This document shows, piece after piece, positions 51,985 to 60,708 of a stretch of DNA of 64,000 bases. A program made the position numbers and the translations under genes. The DNA is from Parendozoicomonas sp. Alg238-R29. GTDB taxonomy: Bacteria; Pseudomonadota; Gammaproteobacteria; Pseudomonadales; Endozoicomonadaceae. The DNA is taken from positions 1 to 64,000 of the forward strand of contig NZ_CAMZOG010000001.1 of assembly GCF_947331445.1 (NCBI RefSeq), given 5' to 3'. The notes below the pieces were generated by a model. That model saw only the letters and a program-made list of their open reading frames with translations, searched no databases and had not been told where the DNA came from. Positions within the stretch are counted from its first letter, which is position 1, and every line of letters begins with the position of its first letter.

Positions 51985-52040
51985 GGCATAATGAACAAAG
52001 GCCATCATAAGTGATGGCCTTTGTTCATTATGCCTTTTTA
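51985..52040 (+). terminator. Long-stem terminator after ompW
   Basis: A perfect 23-bp stem (arms 51985-52007 and 52012-52034, starting GGCATAATGAAC) has a 4-base TAAG loop and then TTTTTA. The T tract overlaps the stop codon of the convergent minus-strand gene. Such a long perfect stem is unusual for a simple terminator. Confidence 0.85.
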
Positions 52041-52925
52041 GTTTGAAGACTTGTGTTGTTCAAAATAATTCCGCACCAAACGGGTAACAGCGCTGCGCCA
52101 GGGGCGGGACATTATGCCAAAGGTGTGTCGCAGGCTACGGCTGTCGAGGCAGGCATTAACAACAGTCTCTCTCTCTGTATTGTCTTCCGGTAGTGCGTCT
52201 TTGGAGATGTCCAGATATTGCGAAGCTTCCGCGAGAATAACTTCTGCAAGAGTGTATTCATCGGTTGGCTCTGCGGCACTGTAATGATAAGTACCCCAAC
52301 AGTTTGAGTTACAGCCTATTTGCTGAGTAATCGCGAGAAGTACACGGGCTACATCTTCCGCGGTTGTTGGGCACCCTCTTTGGTGAGAACTGGTGAATAC
52401 AGGTAGTGGACTTCCGTTATCTTGAAAGCTGTCCAGCAAGCGAGTTGCCCGATTTCTTCCCCAATGGCTGATGATCCATGACAGGCGCAGAATAACGTGC
52501 CGTGGGCAGCGCTGATGAATCTGCTGCTCTCCCTGCCAAAAGCTGTTTCCAAGTACGCTTTCTGGATTTGGTGTGTCTTTCTCTGTGTAAGGTTCTTTCT
52601 TGGTGCCGTCGAAAACCCTCCATGAGGAAATCTGAACCAGCGCAGCACCTACCTTATTGCAGGTGTCCGCAAGGTTGGATACGCCATCACGATTAAAACT
52701 GAAGCAACGGGATGGTTCCTTTTGCGCATTGCCAGCAGCTCGATACCCAGCGGTATTAACAACCACATCAGGTTTCCACTTTTCGATCAACTTAACCACA
52801 GTGCGATGATCTTCAAGATCCAGTTGCGCGCGATCCGGAGCCTGGAAGTGGATCTGGTGACTTTTCAGTAATCGGCAAAGCTCCTGGCCAATTTGCCCAC
52901 TCCCCCCAATGACAAGAACTTCCAT
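52038..52925 (-). CDS. RmlD-like sugar-nucleotide-binding protein lacking the catalytic Tyr-Lys
   Basis: A 295-residue extended SDR related to dTDP-4-dehydrorhamnose reductase. The cofactor loop GGSGQIGQE, NTAGYRA and ILRLSW are clear. The catalytic stretch, normally VYGxTKxxGE, reads VLGNSFWQGE, so the Tyr and Lys are Leu and Phe, and STDYVF reads SSWRVF. Reductase activity is therefore unlikely; a binding or regulatory role, or a different chemistry, is possible. RmlA, RmlB and RmlC are not nearby. Confidence 0.78.
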   Translation of the reverse strand: MEVLVIGGSGQIGQELCRLLKSHQIHFQAPDRAQLDLEDHRTVVKLIEKWKPDVVVNTAGYRAAGNAQKEPSRCFSFNRDGVSNLADTCNKVGAALVQISSWRVFDGTKKEPYTEKDTPNPESVLGNSFWQGEQQIHQRCPRHVILRLSWIISHWGRNRATRLLDSFQDNGSPLPVFTSSHQRGCPTTAEDVARVLLAITQQIGCNSNCWGTYHYSAAEPTDEYTLAEVILAEASQYLDISKDALPEDNTERETVVNACLDSRSLRHTFGIMSRPWRSAVTRLVRNYFEQHKSSN

Positions 52926-53065
52926 GGAGTACCCGACGGTGTAATGAATCAGCTAACGATCATATCAGAACAATTCAGAAGGAAAAAAAGCCATAGATAT
53001 ATTGAACTGATATATGCTGGCTACATGTGCGGATAGTGCTTATTTTGGTTGTGGTAAATCTCGCG

Positions 53066-53083
53066 TACTTTTGTACAAAAGTA
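53066..53083. promoter_or_regulatory. 18-bp perfect palindrome upstream of a sensor kinase gene
   Basis: TACTTTTGTACAAAAGTA is a perfect palindrome, 28 bases before the GTG start at 53112. Its position suggests an operator or part of the leader; the binding protein is unknown. Confidence 0.5.
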
Positions 53084-53111
53084 TCCCTGTTTTCACTGAT
53101 GAGAAGCGTGC

Positions 53112-56100
53112 GTGACCTTTTCAATACGGCAAAAAATCATCTTTTTCACGGTGATACCGGTTACGTTAATTTACAACATTATTTTCATCTTCTCTCTTAA
53201 TCAGAATGTTGCCAGTGAAACACGCTATGTAGAAAACCAGCTGGTTGAGTCTGTGGCTACAACAGCTGAACGGCTTAACATTGCTTTTCGCGATGCGGCC
53301 ATTTTGTCTGATATGACAGTTGCTCTGCTTTCGGCGTCGCCAGAAGGCGATTGGTATAACAATATTGTGCCTGTCCACAAAATTCTTGATCGAAATGATA
53401 ACAGTGCCCAAATAGCCGTTCTCAGAAAACGCGATGGTTTCGGGTACAAACCGAATCACTTGCCAGGGATATATCCTCCATCTGAAACCAATTGGCTTGA
53501 TATTTGGTTTGATGATGGGGAGAGCATGGGATGGTCTGCGGTATTAGATACGACTGATGTCGCTAACGCTGCCGGGTTCACATATGGGCGATTATTTACC
53601 TTAAAGACGCAAACCGGGCAAGAAATCGAAGGAGCCATAGTTGTTTTCTTGCCTGCGACCATTATGGGGAACGATTGGCAGCTTTTGAATTCAGCTGAAT
53701 CCCGGCAAGGCTTGTTCAACAGCGATGGTTATCTTCTTGCCTTTTCTGACAACACTCTGATCTCAAGTGAAAAAGCCAGGTCAGGTGAATACCGGAATAA
53801 AATTCGTCAGGGGCTAGAGCAGCAGGCTGCATCGGAAAGTAAAGTCATCTCTATTTTGCTTGGTGGCGAAGAGCGGCTGCTCTATCGCCATACCATACCG
53901 TCTACCGGGTGGCATTTGGTGGGAACAGTTTATACCTCAGAATTTATGGGTGTTGTTCGTTCAGCGATATGGTTTCAGGCTGTGCTTATGGTTGTTTCTC
54001 TGGGCGTTATTTTCCTCAGTGCCTGGTTCATTGCTGGCCGAATTGTGCGGCCTTTACGAATGCTTGATAAGGCTATTTCCAAAGTATCGAGTGGGCAGTT
54101 GGATACTGTCATTGATATTCCAGGAGATGATGAATGCAGCAGGCTGGCACGGCGGTTCACTACAATGACCCGGCAGCTGCAACTGAGAGAAAGGCTTGAG
54201 CATGAGGCAAGAACAACAGCATTTGATCACATAGTTCAGGGAATCACCGGAGATTTCTTTTATCTCCGTCATGATCTTGAAGGCAATGTGACCTTTGTAA
54301 GCCCTTCCATTGAAAAAATCCTTGGTATTCACGTGGATGATTTTTATGGGCACTTCACCAAGTTTTATACTTCTTCTCCCCAAAACTTAGCGGGGGAATC
54401 CTCAACCGTGAAGGTTCTCAGTGGTGACCCATTGAGCATTTATGAAGTTGAGATGCATGATGGTCATGGGAATGTCCATCACATGGAAATTGTAAAAGTA
54501 CCGGCCTATGACTACGAAGGAAAAGTCTGTGGCAGTGAGGCTATGGGCCGGGATGTCACAAAGAGAGTGAGTGATGCTAGCCGGTTTCGCGGTCTGCTGG
54601 AGTCTGCCCCTGATGCCATGGTGATTACCGATACGGATGGTTTGATCACTATGGTAAATGTCAGAACGGAGGTTTTGCTGGGCTTTCAGCGGTCGTCTCT
54701 TATTGGCCGTCCTGTCTCTTCCCTGTTTCCGGTAAAAGAGGCCAAGCGATTCCCCCTGTTAAAGGCTAGCCCGGAAGAACGGAAAAAATTGCGTATTCGT
54801 TCCGGCCTTGAATTAAAAGCCCGCAAACGAACCGGCCAGACAATACCTGTAGAAATCACGCTGAACCCCATTGAAACCTCTAGTGGAACTCAGCTTTCTA
54901 TTTTTATGCGGGATGTCAGTGACCGGCATGCTGCGGAACAGGCTCTCAGAGCCAGTGAAGAACGCTATCGTCGTATGATTGAAGCGTTGCAGCAGGAGTA
55001 TATTTTCTATACCCAGCGCACAGATGGCTCGTTCATGTATATCACGGACTCCGTCGAAAAGATTTTGGGATATACGCCATCTGAATTTATGGCGAACGCG
55101 AATAGTTATCTGGCTTCCGACAAAGATCGAGCGCTGGTTGCCCGTGTGCACAATCAGATTTGTCAGGGCATGACTCACCCTGGCTATGAGTTGGAAATCA
55201 TCCGGGCAGATGGGACCCTTGGCGTTATAGAAGTCGTTGATACGCCGGGTTTTAACTCTTCAGGAAAAGTTACCGTTATCGAAGGTTTGGTTCGGGACAG
55301 AACCCATGAGAGAGCTGTAGCGGTCAGCCTCGCAGAAGCCAAAGATGCGGCAGAGGCGGCCAGTCAGGCAAAGTCAATGTTTCTGTCTAATATGAGCCAT
55401 GAACTCCGTACACCACTGAATGGCGTACTGGGTTATGTGCAGTTGCTGCTATCTGGCTCCGATATATCCAAGCAGCAATATGATCAGTTGCTCTCTATTG
55501 AAGCCTGTGGGCAGCACTTGCTAACGCTTATAAATGACATTCTTGATTTGACCAAGATTGATGCTGGCGAGCTTGAGCTCAACTTTGCTCCCGTTAACGT
55601 GGTTACGTTGGTGGAGTCGGTAGAACAAATTCTTTACCAAAGGGCTGAAAGCTGCGGGCTGCAGTTTGACCTGGTTGTTCAGGATGATGTTCCGGCATCT
55701 GTTGTTGGTGATGAAACCAAACTTCGCCAGATTCTCATCAATCTTGTTGGTAATGCCGTTAAATACACAGACAGAGGGCGTGTAAGCCTGAATGTGTATG
55801 TAAACGATAACAACCTGGTATTTGCTGTTGAGGATACCGGTATAGGTATCCCGGAAGATTATCTGGAATCCATTTTTGATCCGTTCCGGCAGGGAGAAGG
55901 CGGGCACCGTGTTGGTGGTACAGGGCTTGGATTATCTATCAGTCGTCGTTTGGCTGCCGCTATGAAAGGGCACCTTGAGGTGGAAAGTATTGAAGGGCAG
56001 GGCAGTCTGTTCACTTTCTCCATGCCATTTGAGGTGGTGGAAGGATCTCAGAGTGGTCTGAATCAGTTGTCTATCAATGCTCGAAATTGTCGTCTTCAGC

Positions 56101-56738
56101 AAGGCCAGGATGTTCATGTTCTGGTCGTTGATGATACAGAGACCAACCGGGAAATTCTGAAACATATGCTGCTGCAATGCGGCTTTCAGGTTACAACGGC
56201 AAATGATGGGCGTGAAGCGGTTCGTCTGACTCAAGCCCATTCTCTGGATTTGATTTTGATGGATCTGCGCATGCCGGAAGTTAGTGGTTTCCGTACGGCG
56301 AGAATGATCATTTCACGACTGAAAAAACACTGTCCTCCGATTATCGCAATCTCTGCAGGTGTCTATCCTTCTCTTCCAGAAGTGATAACCCGCTGGGGTT
56401 TTTCAGACTTTGTCGGTAAACCGTTCCGCAGTCAGGATCTGTTCAGAGCCATTCGCCGACATCTGTCCCTGCGTTGGGAAGAGGTCAGTGTTCAGGAAGC
56501 GAATCCAGAGGAGAAGCTCTCCGGGTTAACAGTAGAGCAGGCAGTAAATCTTCATGCCGCGCTAACAAACGCGTTAGAGCTCGGTGATATTGACGCTATA
56601 CGTGATGTTGCGCAGGGGGTTGTGGGTGACAAAGGAGCGCCGGAAACCCTTTGGGCTGAGAGGATATTGGAATGTTGCGATGCTCTGGCTATGGAAGAAC
56701 TTGAGCGGGTTGTGAGAGAGTTGGCTCAGGCGAGTTAA
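53112..56738 (+). CDS. Hybrid sensor histidine kinase: dCache-like sensor, HAMP, PAS repeats, HisKA, HATPase, receiver
   Basis: A 1208-residue membrane kinase starting at GTG 53112. Helices at about 8-28 and 287-310 flank a periplasmic sensor of about 260 residues. HAMP (about 310-362), three PAS/PAC regions (about 370-740, with the second containing SAPDAMVITDTDG), HisKA (His763 in SHELRTPLNG), HATPase (DTGIGIP and GGTGLGLS) and a receiver (Asp1051 in LMDLRMP) follow. The last 80 residues are helical but lack the conserved His of an Hpt domain. A second, soluble kinase with its own receiver lies 31 bases downstream, suggesting one signalling unit. Confidence 0.9.
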   Translation: MTFSIRQKIIFFTVIPVTLIYNIIFIFSLNQNVASETRYVENQLVESVATTAERLNIAFRDAAILSDMTVALLSASPEGDWYNNIVPVHKILDRNDNSAQIAVLRKRDGFGYKPNHLPGIYPPSETNWLDIWFDDGESMGWSAVLDTTDVANAAGFTYGRLFTLKTQTGQEIEGAIVVFLPATIMGNDWQLLNSAESRQGLFNSDGYLLAFSDNTLISSEKARSGEYRNKIRQGLEQQAASESKVISILLGGEERLLYRHTIPSTGWHLVGTVYTSEFMGVVRSAIWFQAVLMVVSLGVIFLSAWFIAGRIVRPLRMLDKAISKVSSGQLDTVIDIPGDDECSRLARRFTTMTRQLQLRERLEHEARTTAFDHIVQGITGDFFYLRHDLEGNVTFVSPSIEKILGIHVDDFYGHFTKFYTSSPQNLAGESSTVKVLSGDPLSIYEVEMHDGHGNVHHMEIVKVPAYDYEGKVCGSEAMGRDVTKRVSDASRFRGLLESAPDAMVITDTDGLITMVNVRTEVLLGFQRSSLIGRPVSSLFPVKEAKRFPLLKASPEERKKLRIRSGLELKARKRTGQTIPVEITLNPIETSSGTQLSIFMRDVSDRHAAEQALRASEERYRRMIEALQQEYIFYTQRTDGSFMYITDSVEKILGYTPSEFMANANSYLASDKDRALVARVHNQICQGMTHPGYELEIIRADGTLGVIEVVDTPGFNSSGKVTVIEGLVRDRTHERAVAVSLAEAKDAAEAASQAKSMFLSNMSHELRTPLNGVLGYVQLLLSGSDISKQQYDQLLSIEACGQHLLTLINDILDLTKIDAGELELNFAPVNVVTLVESVEQILYQRAESCGLQFDLVVQDDVPASVVGDETKLRQILINLVGNAVKYTDRGRVSLNVYVNDNNLVFAVEDTGIGIPEDYLESIFDPFRQGEGGHRVGGTGLGLSISRRLAAAMKGHLEVESIEGQGSLFTFSMPFEVVEGSQSGLNQLSINARNCRLQQGQDVHVLVVDDTETNREILKHMLLQCGFQVTTANDGREAVRLTQAHSLDLILMDLRMPEVSGFRTARMIISRLKKHCPPIIAISAGVYPSLPEVITRWGFSDFVGKPFRSQDLFRAIRRHLSLRWEEVSVQEANPEEKLSGLTVEQAVNLHAALTNALELGDIDAIRDVAQGVVGDKGAPETLWAERILECCDALAMEELERVVRELAQAS

Positions 56739-56769
56739 GAGTCAGCTCAAACAGTTATCTATTTTTACC

Positions 56770-58386
56770 TTGATCCCTGCAATGGGGGAGAAGCAGTTGA
56801 CCGTTGATATGCAGTTGCAGACTCAGAGCCTGTCCCAAGGGGAAGATATACCTGCTGGGCCTGATGAAAAAATTCTTCTTGTGGATGATAACCCCACCAA
56901 CCTTCAGGTGCTTCTGCAAACATTAAATGGGCGTGGATACAAGTTGCTGATTGCCAAGGATGGTGAAAATGCGCTTCGTATTGCCCATAAGGCTAAACCA
57001 GCCCTGATTCTTCTGGATATTATGATGCCGGGGATTGATGGTTATGAAGTATGCCGTCGGTTAAAAGCCGATCCGGATGTTTCTGATATTACCGTTATTT
57101 TTCTATCGGCTCTTGATGATACCCGCGATAAGGTTCGTGGTCTGGAAAGCGGTGCTGTTGATTATATCTCCAAACCGTTTCAGGCAGAGGAAGTTATTGC
57201 CCGGGTTGATACTCAGTTAAAAATACATCGGCTGGAGCAGGCTCTGGCGGCCCGCAATCGCCAGCTGGAAGCGACCAATGAGCGTTTGCTGGAGACCATG
57301 CGGGAAGGTATTTTTGGAGTGGATTCTGAAGGGAAAATCTCCTTTGCCAACCCTGCAGCCAGCCGTGTGACCGGTTATTCAATGGCTGAGCTGATTGATG
57401 GTGATCTTTACGGTATGGCGATGTGCCGTACGCCAGAAGGTGAGCCAACACCCCGGGAAGATACTGCACTTTACAGAACCCTGTCTCAGGGGATTGTGCA
57501 GGGGCTTCACGATGGCATATTTTCCCGAAAGGATGAAACTTTGTTCCCGGTTGATTACTCCTGCACCCCGATAGTTGAAGATGGCATTGTTACGGGGGCT
57601 GTGGTTGTTTTCAGGGACATCACTGAGAAAAAAAGACAACAGGAAATTCTGGATAAGGCTCTGGGTGAACTTCAGGAGCAGAAAGACAAGCTCACCCATA
57701 TGTCTCGCCTCAGCAGTATGGGGGAGATGGCATCGGGATTTGCCCACGAAGTCAACCAGCCTCTTACTGCTATCAATAACTACGCACAGGTTTGCCGAAG
57801 GGCTTTGCAAAGGGAAACCCTTGATAAAGAGTTTTTGGGCGAAGCGATGGAGAAAGTGTCGACTCAGGCTCAGCGTGCCGGAGATATTATTTCCCGCATT
57901 CGCAGTTTTGTGAAAAAGCCAGACCACTGTCTTGAACGGGTAGACTGCAATCGTCTGATAACAGATGTGGTAAAACTCGCAGAAGTTGATGCTCGCCATA
58001 ATCAGATCGAAATTCATTTGGATCTGGCGGAAGATCTGCCTGAGGTTCGTATTGATCCTATTCAGATACAGCAGGTGGCATTGAATTTGGTTCGCAATGC
58101 TATGGAGGCTATGCGAGATATGCCCAGTCGTGATGTGGGTGTATGGGTGGAAACCCGACAAGTGGATGAACATTTCGTCAAGGTGCGGGTTATCGACCGG
58201 GGCTACGGCCTTGCCGATGATGCTGAAGAAAAAATGTTTACCCCATTCTACACCACCAAATCTGATGGTATGGGAATAGGGCTTTCTGTCTGTCACTCCA
58301 TTATCCAAACCCATGGTGGCGTACTGAGTTTTGAGCGAAACCCTGAGGGTGGCGCTATTCTCTGGTTTACGATACTTGTTGCCTGA
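56770..58386 (+). CDS. Soluble REC-PAS-histidine kinase
   Basis: A 538-residue cytoplasmic protein: receiver (about 25-145, acceptor Asp in LLDIMMPGIDG), PAS (about 170-290), HisKA (His in GFAHEVNQPLTAINNYAQ) and HATPase (DRGYGLAD and GMGIGLSV). The HEVNQPL form of the His box is typical of NtrB/FixL-type kinases. With a receiver at the front it could act as a phospho-relay partner of the upstream hybrid kinase. The start is uncertain: TTG 56770, ATG 56782 or TTG 56797; the last has GGGGGAG at a good distance. Confidence 0.88.
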   Translation: MIPAMGEKQLTVDMQLQTQSLSQGEDIPAGPDEKILLVDDNPTNLQVLLQTLNGRGYKLLIAKDGENALRIAHKAKPALILLDIMMPGIDGYEVCRRLKADPDVSDITVIFLSALDDTRDKVRGLESGAVDYISKPFQAEEVIARVDTQLKIHRLEQALAARNRQLEATNERLLETMREGIFGVDSEGKISFANPAASRVTGYSMAELIDGDLYGMAMCRTPEGEPTPREDTALYRTLSQGIVQGLHDGIFSRKDETLFPVDYSCTPIVEDGIVTGAVVVFRDITEKKRQQEILDKALGELQEQKDKLTHMSRLSSMGEMASGFAHEVNQPLTAINNYAQVCRRALQRETLDKEFLGEAMEKVSTQAQRAGDIISRIRSFVKKPDHCLERVDCNRLITDVVKLAEVDARHNQIEIHLDLAEDLPEVRIDPIQIQQVALNLVRNAMEAMRDMPSRDVGVWVETRQVDEHFVKVRVIDRGYGLADDAEEKMFTPFYTTKSDGMGIGLSVCHSIIQTHGGVLSFERNPEGGAILWFTILVA

Positions 58387-58478
58387 AGCGGTTTGAGTGC
58401 TATTCCCGTTGGCCTTGAATGGTTATAATCGCCTGTTAATTATTCAGATAATCAGGTTGATGCAGGTCAACGGGGAGA

Positions 58479-59771
58479 ATGGTTTTGTCAGTTGCTGGAA
58501 CCAAAATTGAGAGCGCAGATGTTCACGCGTATATGCAGCGTGTAGGGCAACAGGCCCGTGAAGCTGCAACGCTGATTGCTCGGGCTGAGGCCAGCATAAA
58601 GAATCGGGCTCTGCTGGCAACGGCTGACATTCTCAATAGTTCACGTAAAGAGCTGGCAGAAGCTAATCGCAAGGATCTGGAAAACGGTCGGGCTAATGGC
58701 CTGACCGATGCCATGCTGGATCGTCTTGAGCTGACTCCCGAACGTATCGATACCATGATCGAAGGTTTGAAACAGGTTGCTGCTTTGCCAGACCCTGTGG
58801 GTGGTATCACTGATATGAAATATGTGCCCAGTGGTATCCAGATCGGCAAGATGCGCGTACCTCTGGGAGTCATCGGGATCATTTATGAGTCTCGCCCCAA
58901 TGTTACTGTGGAAGCGGCCAGCCTCTGCCTGAAATCAGGTAATGCCACAATCCTTCGGGGTGGAAGTGAAGCGATTCATTCAAACCGTGCCATTGCCCGC
59001 TGTTTGCAGGATGGTATGCGTGAATCAGGTTTGCCTTTGAATGCTGTTCAGGTTGTGGAAACCACAGACCGTGCAGCGGTGGGTGAGCTGATTACTATGC
59101 CGGAATATGTGGACGTTATAGTTCCTCGCGGCGGCAAAGGGTTGATTGAACGTATCAGTCGGGATGCCAAGGTAACAGTGATCAAGCATCTGGACGGTAT
59201 CTGTCATGTGTTTATCGATAATAAGGCAGACCTGACCAAAGCGCGTAATATTTCCCTGAATGCCAAGACCCACCGCTATGGCACCTGTAACACCATGGAG
59301 ACTCTGTTGGTGCATCAGGACATCGCGCAATCCATTCTGCCAGCTCTGGCAGGGGATTACCGTGAGAAAGGTGTGGAACTGCGAGGCTGTGAGAAAACCT
59401 GTTCCATTATCCCCGATGCTGTTCCAGCGCAGGAAGAAGACTGGAGTACTGAGTATCTGGCGCCTGTACTTTCCATTCGGGTGGTTGCGGATATGGATGA
59501 GGCGATTACCCATATCAATCGTTATGGTTCTCATCATACTGATGCCATAGTAACCGAGGACTATACATTGTCCCGCCGTTTTCTGCGGGAAGTGGATTCC
59601 AGCTCGGTTATGGTCAATGCTTCTACCCGTTTTGCGGATGGCTTTGAATATGGTCTGGGGGCGGAAATTGGTATTTCCACAGACAAAATTCATGCCCGTG
59701 GCCCTGTCGGCCTTGAAGGCCTGACATCTGAAAAATATGTTGTTCTGGGTGACGGACATATCCGCACTTGA
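58479..59771 (+). CDS. proA: Glutamate-5-semialdehyde dehydrogenase (gamma-glutamyl phosphate reductase)
   Basis: A 430-residue aldehyde dehydrogenase-family enzyme that reduces gamma-glutamyl phosphate with NADPH in proline synthesis. Hallmarks are [33 protein letters not shown], the catalytic Cys in [13 protein letters not shown], and the C-terminal [15 protein letters not shown]. The ATG 58479 has a ribosome site only one base away; TTG 58485 (spacing 7) may be the true start. It heads the proA-rsfS-rlmH-mrdA-mrdB order, from which nadD is missing. Confidence 0.95.
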   Translation: MVLSVAGTKIESADVHAYMQRVGQQAREAATLIARAEASIKNRALLATADILNSSRKELAEANRKDLENGRANGLTDAMLDRLELTPERIDTMIEGLKQVAALPDPVGGITDMKYVPSGIQIGKMRVPLGVIGIIYESRPNVTVEAASLCLKSGNATILRGGSEAIHSNRAIARCLQDGMRESGLPLNAVQVVETTDRAAVGELITMPEYVDVIVPRGGKGLIERISRDAKVTVIKHLDGICHVFIDNKADLTKARNISLNAKTHRYGTCNTMETLLVHQDIAQSILPALAGDYREKGVELRGCEKTCSIIPDAVPAQEEDWSTEYLAPVLSIRVVADMDEAITHINRYGSHHTDAIVTEDYTLSRRFLREVDSSSVMVNASTRFADGFEYGLGAEIGISTDKIHARGPVGLEGLTSEKYVVLGDGHIRT

Positions 59772-59860
59772 GTTTTTTAGACGGTATCTTCTGGTGTGAG
59801 TAGTTACTGACTTCACTGGCAGGTGCCGTTATTTATTGTGATCAGGTTAAAAATCACTAC

Positions 59861-60217
59861 ATGCAATCTAATGAACTGAAAAACCTTGTTGTAGGCACTC
59901 TTGAAGAAACCAAGGGTAAAGACATTACTGTGCTGGATGTCAGCGACAAGACAGACGTGACCGATGCCATGATCATTGTATCTGGTACTTCCAGCCGTCA
60001 CGTAAAATCTTTGGCAGACAATCTGGTGAAAACCTGTAAAGAAGCCGGTGTTATGCCTTTGGGCGTAGAGGGTGAAGAACAGGCGGAATGGGTACTGGTA
60101 GATTTGGGTGACGTTGTTGTGCATCTGATGATGCCTTCTGCTCGCCAGTTTTACGATCTGGAGCGTCTTTGGGAAGCTTCGGTTGAGCAGGTTGAAGCTG
60201 CTTTTGAAGAGAAGTAG
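59861..60217 (+). CDS. rsfS: Ribosomal silencing factor RsfS
   Basis: A 118-residue protein that binds ribosomal protein L14 and blocks subunit joining when nutrients are scarce. Family pattern is VVGTLEETKGKDITVLDVSDKT, VSGTSSRHVKSLADN, then GVEGEEQAEWVLVDLGDVVVHLM. In related genomes nadD lies just before it; here only 89 bases separate it from proA, without a gene. rlmH follows after 3 bases. Confidence 0.95.
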   Translation: MQSNELKNLVVGTLEETKGKDITVLDVSDKTDVTDAMIIVSGTSSRHVKSLADNLVKTCKEAGVMPLGVEGEEQAEWVLVDLGDVVVHLMMPSARQFYDLERLWEASVEQVEAAFEEK

Positions 60218-60220
60218 TAA

Positions 60221-60688
60221 ATGCGTATTCGTCTGATCGCTGTCGGCCAGAAAATGCCTGGCTGGGTCACAGAAGGATATAATGAATATGCCCGCCGATT
60301 GCCTGCCGGCTTTTCTCTGGAGATCTATGAGATTCCTCTGAATAAGCGTACCAAGAATGCTGATGTTCAGCGTTTTCGTGGGAAGGAAGGGGAGCAGATG
60401 CTGGCAGCTATCGGAAAAGGGGACAGGGTGATAGCCCTTGAAGTCAAAGGGCGGGAATGGAGTACAGAACAGCTGGCTGACAAACTTGGCCAGTGGCACG
60501 ACAATGGTGAAAATGTAAGTCTGCTGGTGGGTGGTCCGGAAGGTATGCTTCCGGATATATCGAACCGAGCCGATGTGAAGTGGTCGCTTTCTCCTCTGAC
60601 TCTCCCTCACCCCATGGTACGGATACTTGTTGCAGAACAGTTGTATCGTTCATGGAGTATCCTGAATAATCACCCGTACCACCGTTAA
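60221..60688 (+). CDS. rlmH: 23S rRNA (pseudouridine-1915-N3)-methyltransferase
   Basis: A 155-residue SPOUT methyltransferase. It has the normal start [16 protein letters not shown], the SAM loop LLVGGPEGM and the end [21 protein letters not shown], typical of RlmH, which acts on the 70S ribosome. It is 3 bases after rsfS. Confidence 0.96.
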   Translation: MRIRLIAVGQKMPGWVTEGYNEYARRLPAGFSLEIYEIPLNKRTKNADVQRFRGKEGEQMLAAIGKGDRVIALEVKGREWSTEQLADKLGQWHDNGENVSLLVGGPEGMLPDISNRADVKWSLSPLTLPHPMVRILVAEQLYRSWSILNNHPYHR

Positions 60689-60708
60689 ATAAAGCGAAAA
60701 CTTAATGC

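Noticed and set aside
56500-56738. Possible Hpt domain at the end of the 53112 kinase
   Set aside because: The region is helical but lacks the conserved phospho-accepting His.
57379-58314. 311-codon minus-strand frame
   Set aside because: It is antisense to the REC-PAS kinase, which has clear kinase motifs.
58424-58429. TATAAT hexamer upstream of proA
   Set aside because: A good -10 match, but no convincing -35 at 16-18 bases, so it is not listed as a promoter.
58457-58470. FNR-like TTGATGCAGGTCAA before proA
   Set aside because: It ends 9 bases before the start codon, too close for activation, and has one mismatch; proA is not a likely Anr target.
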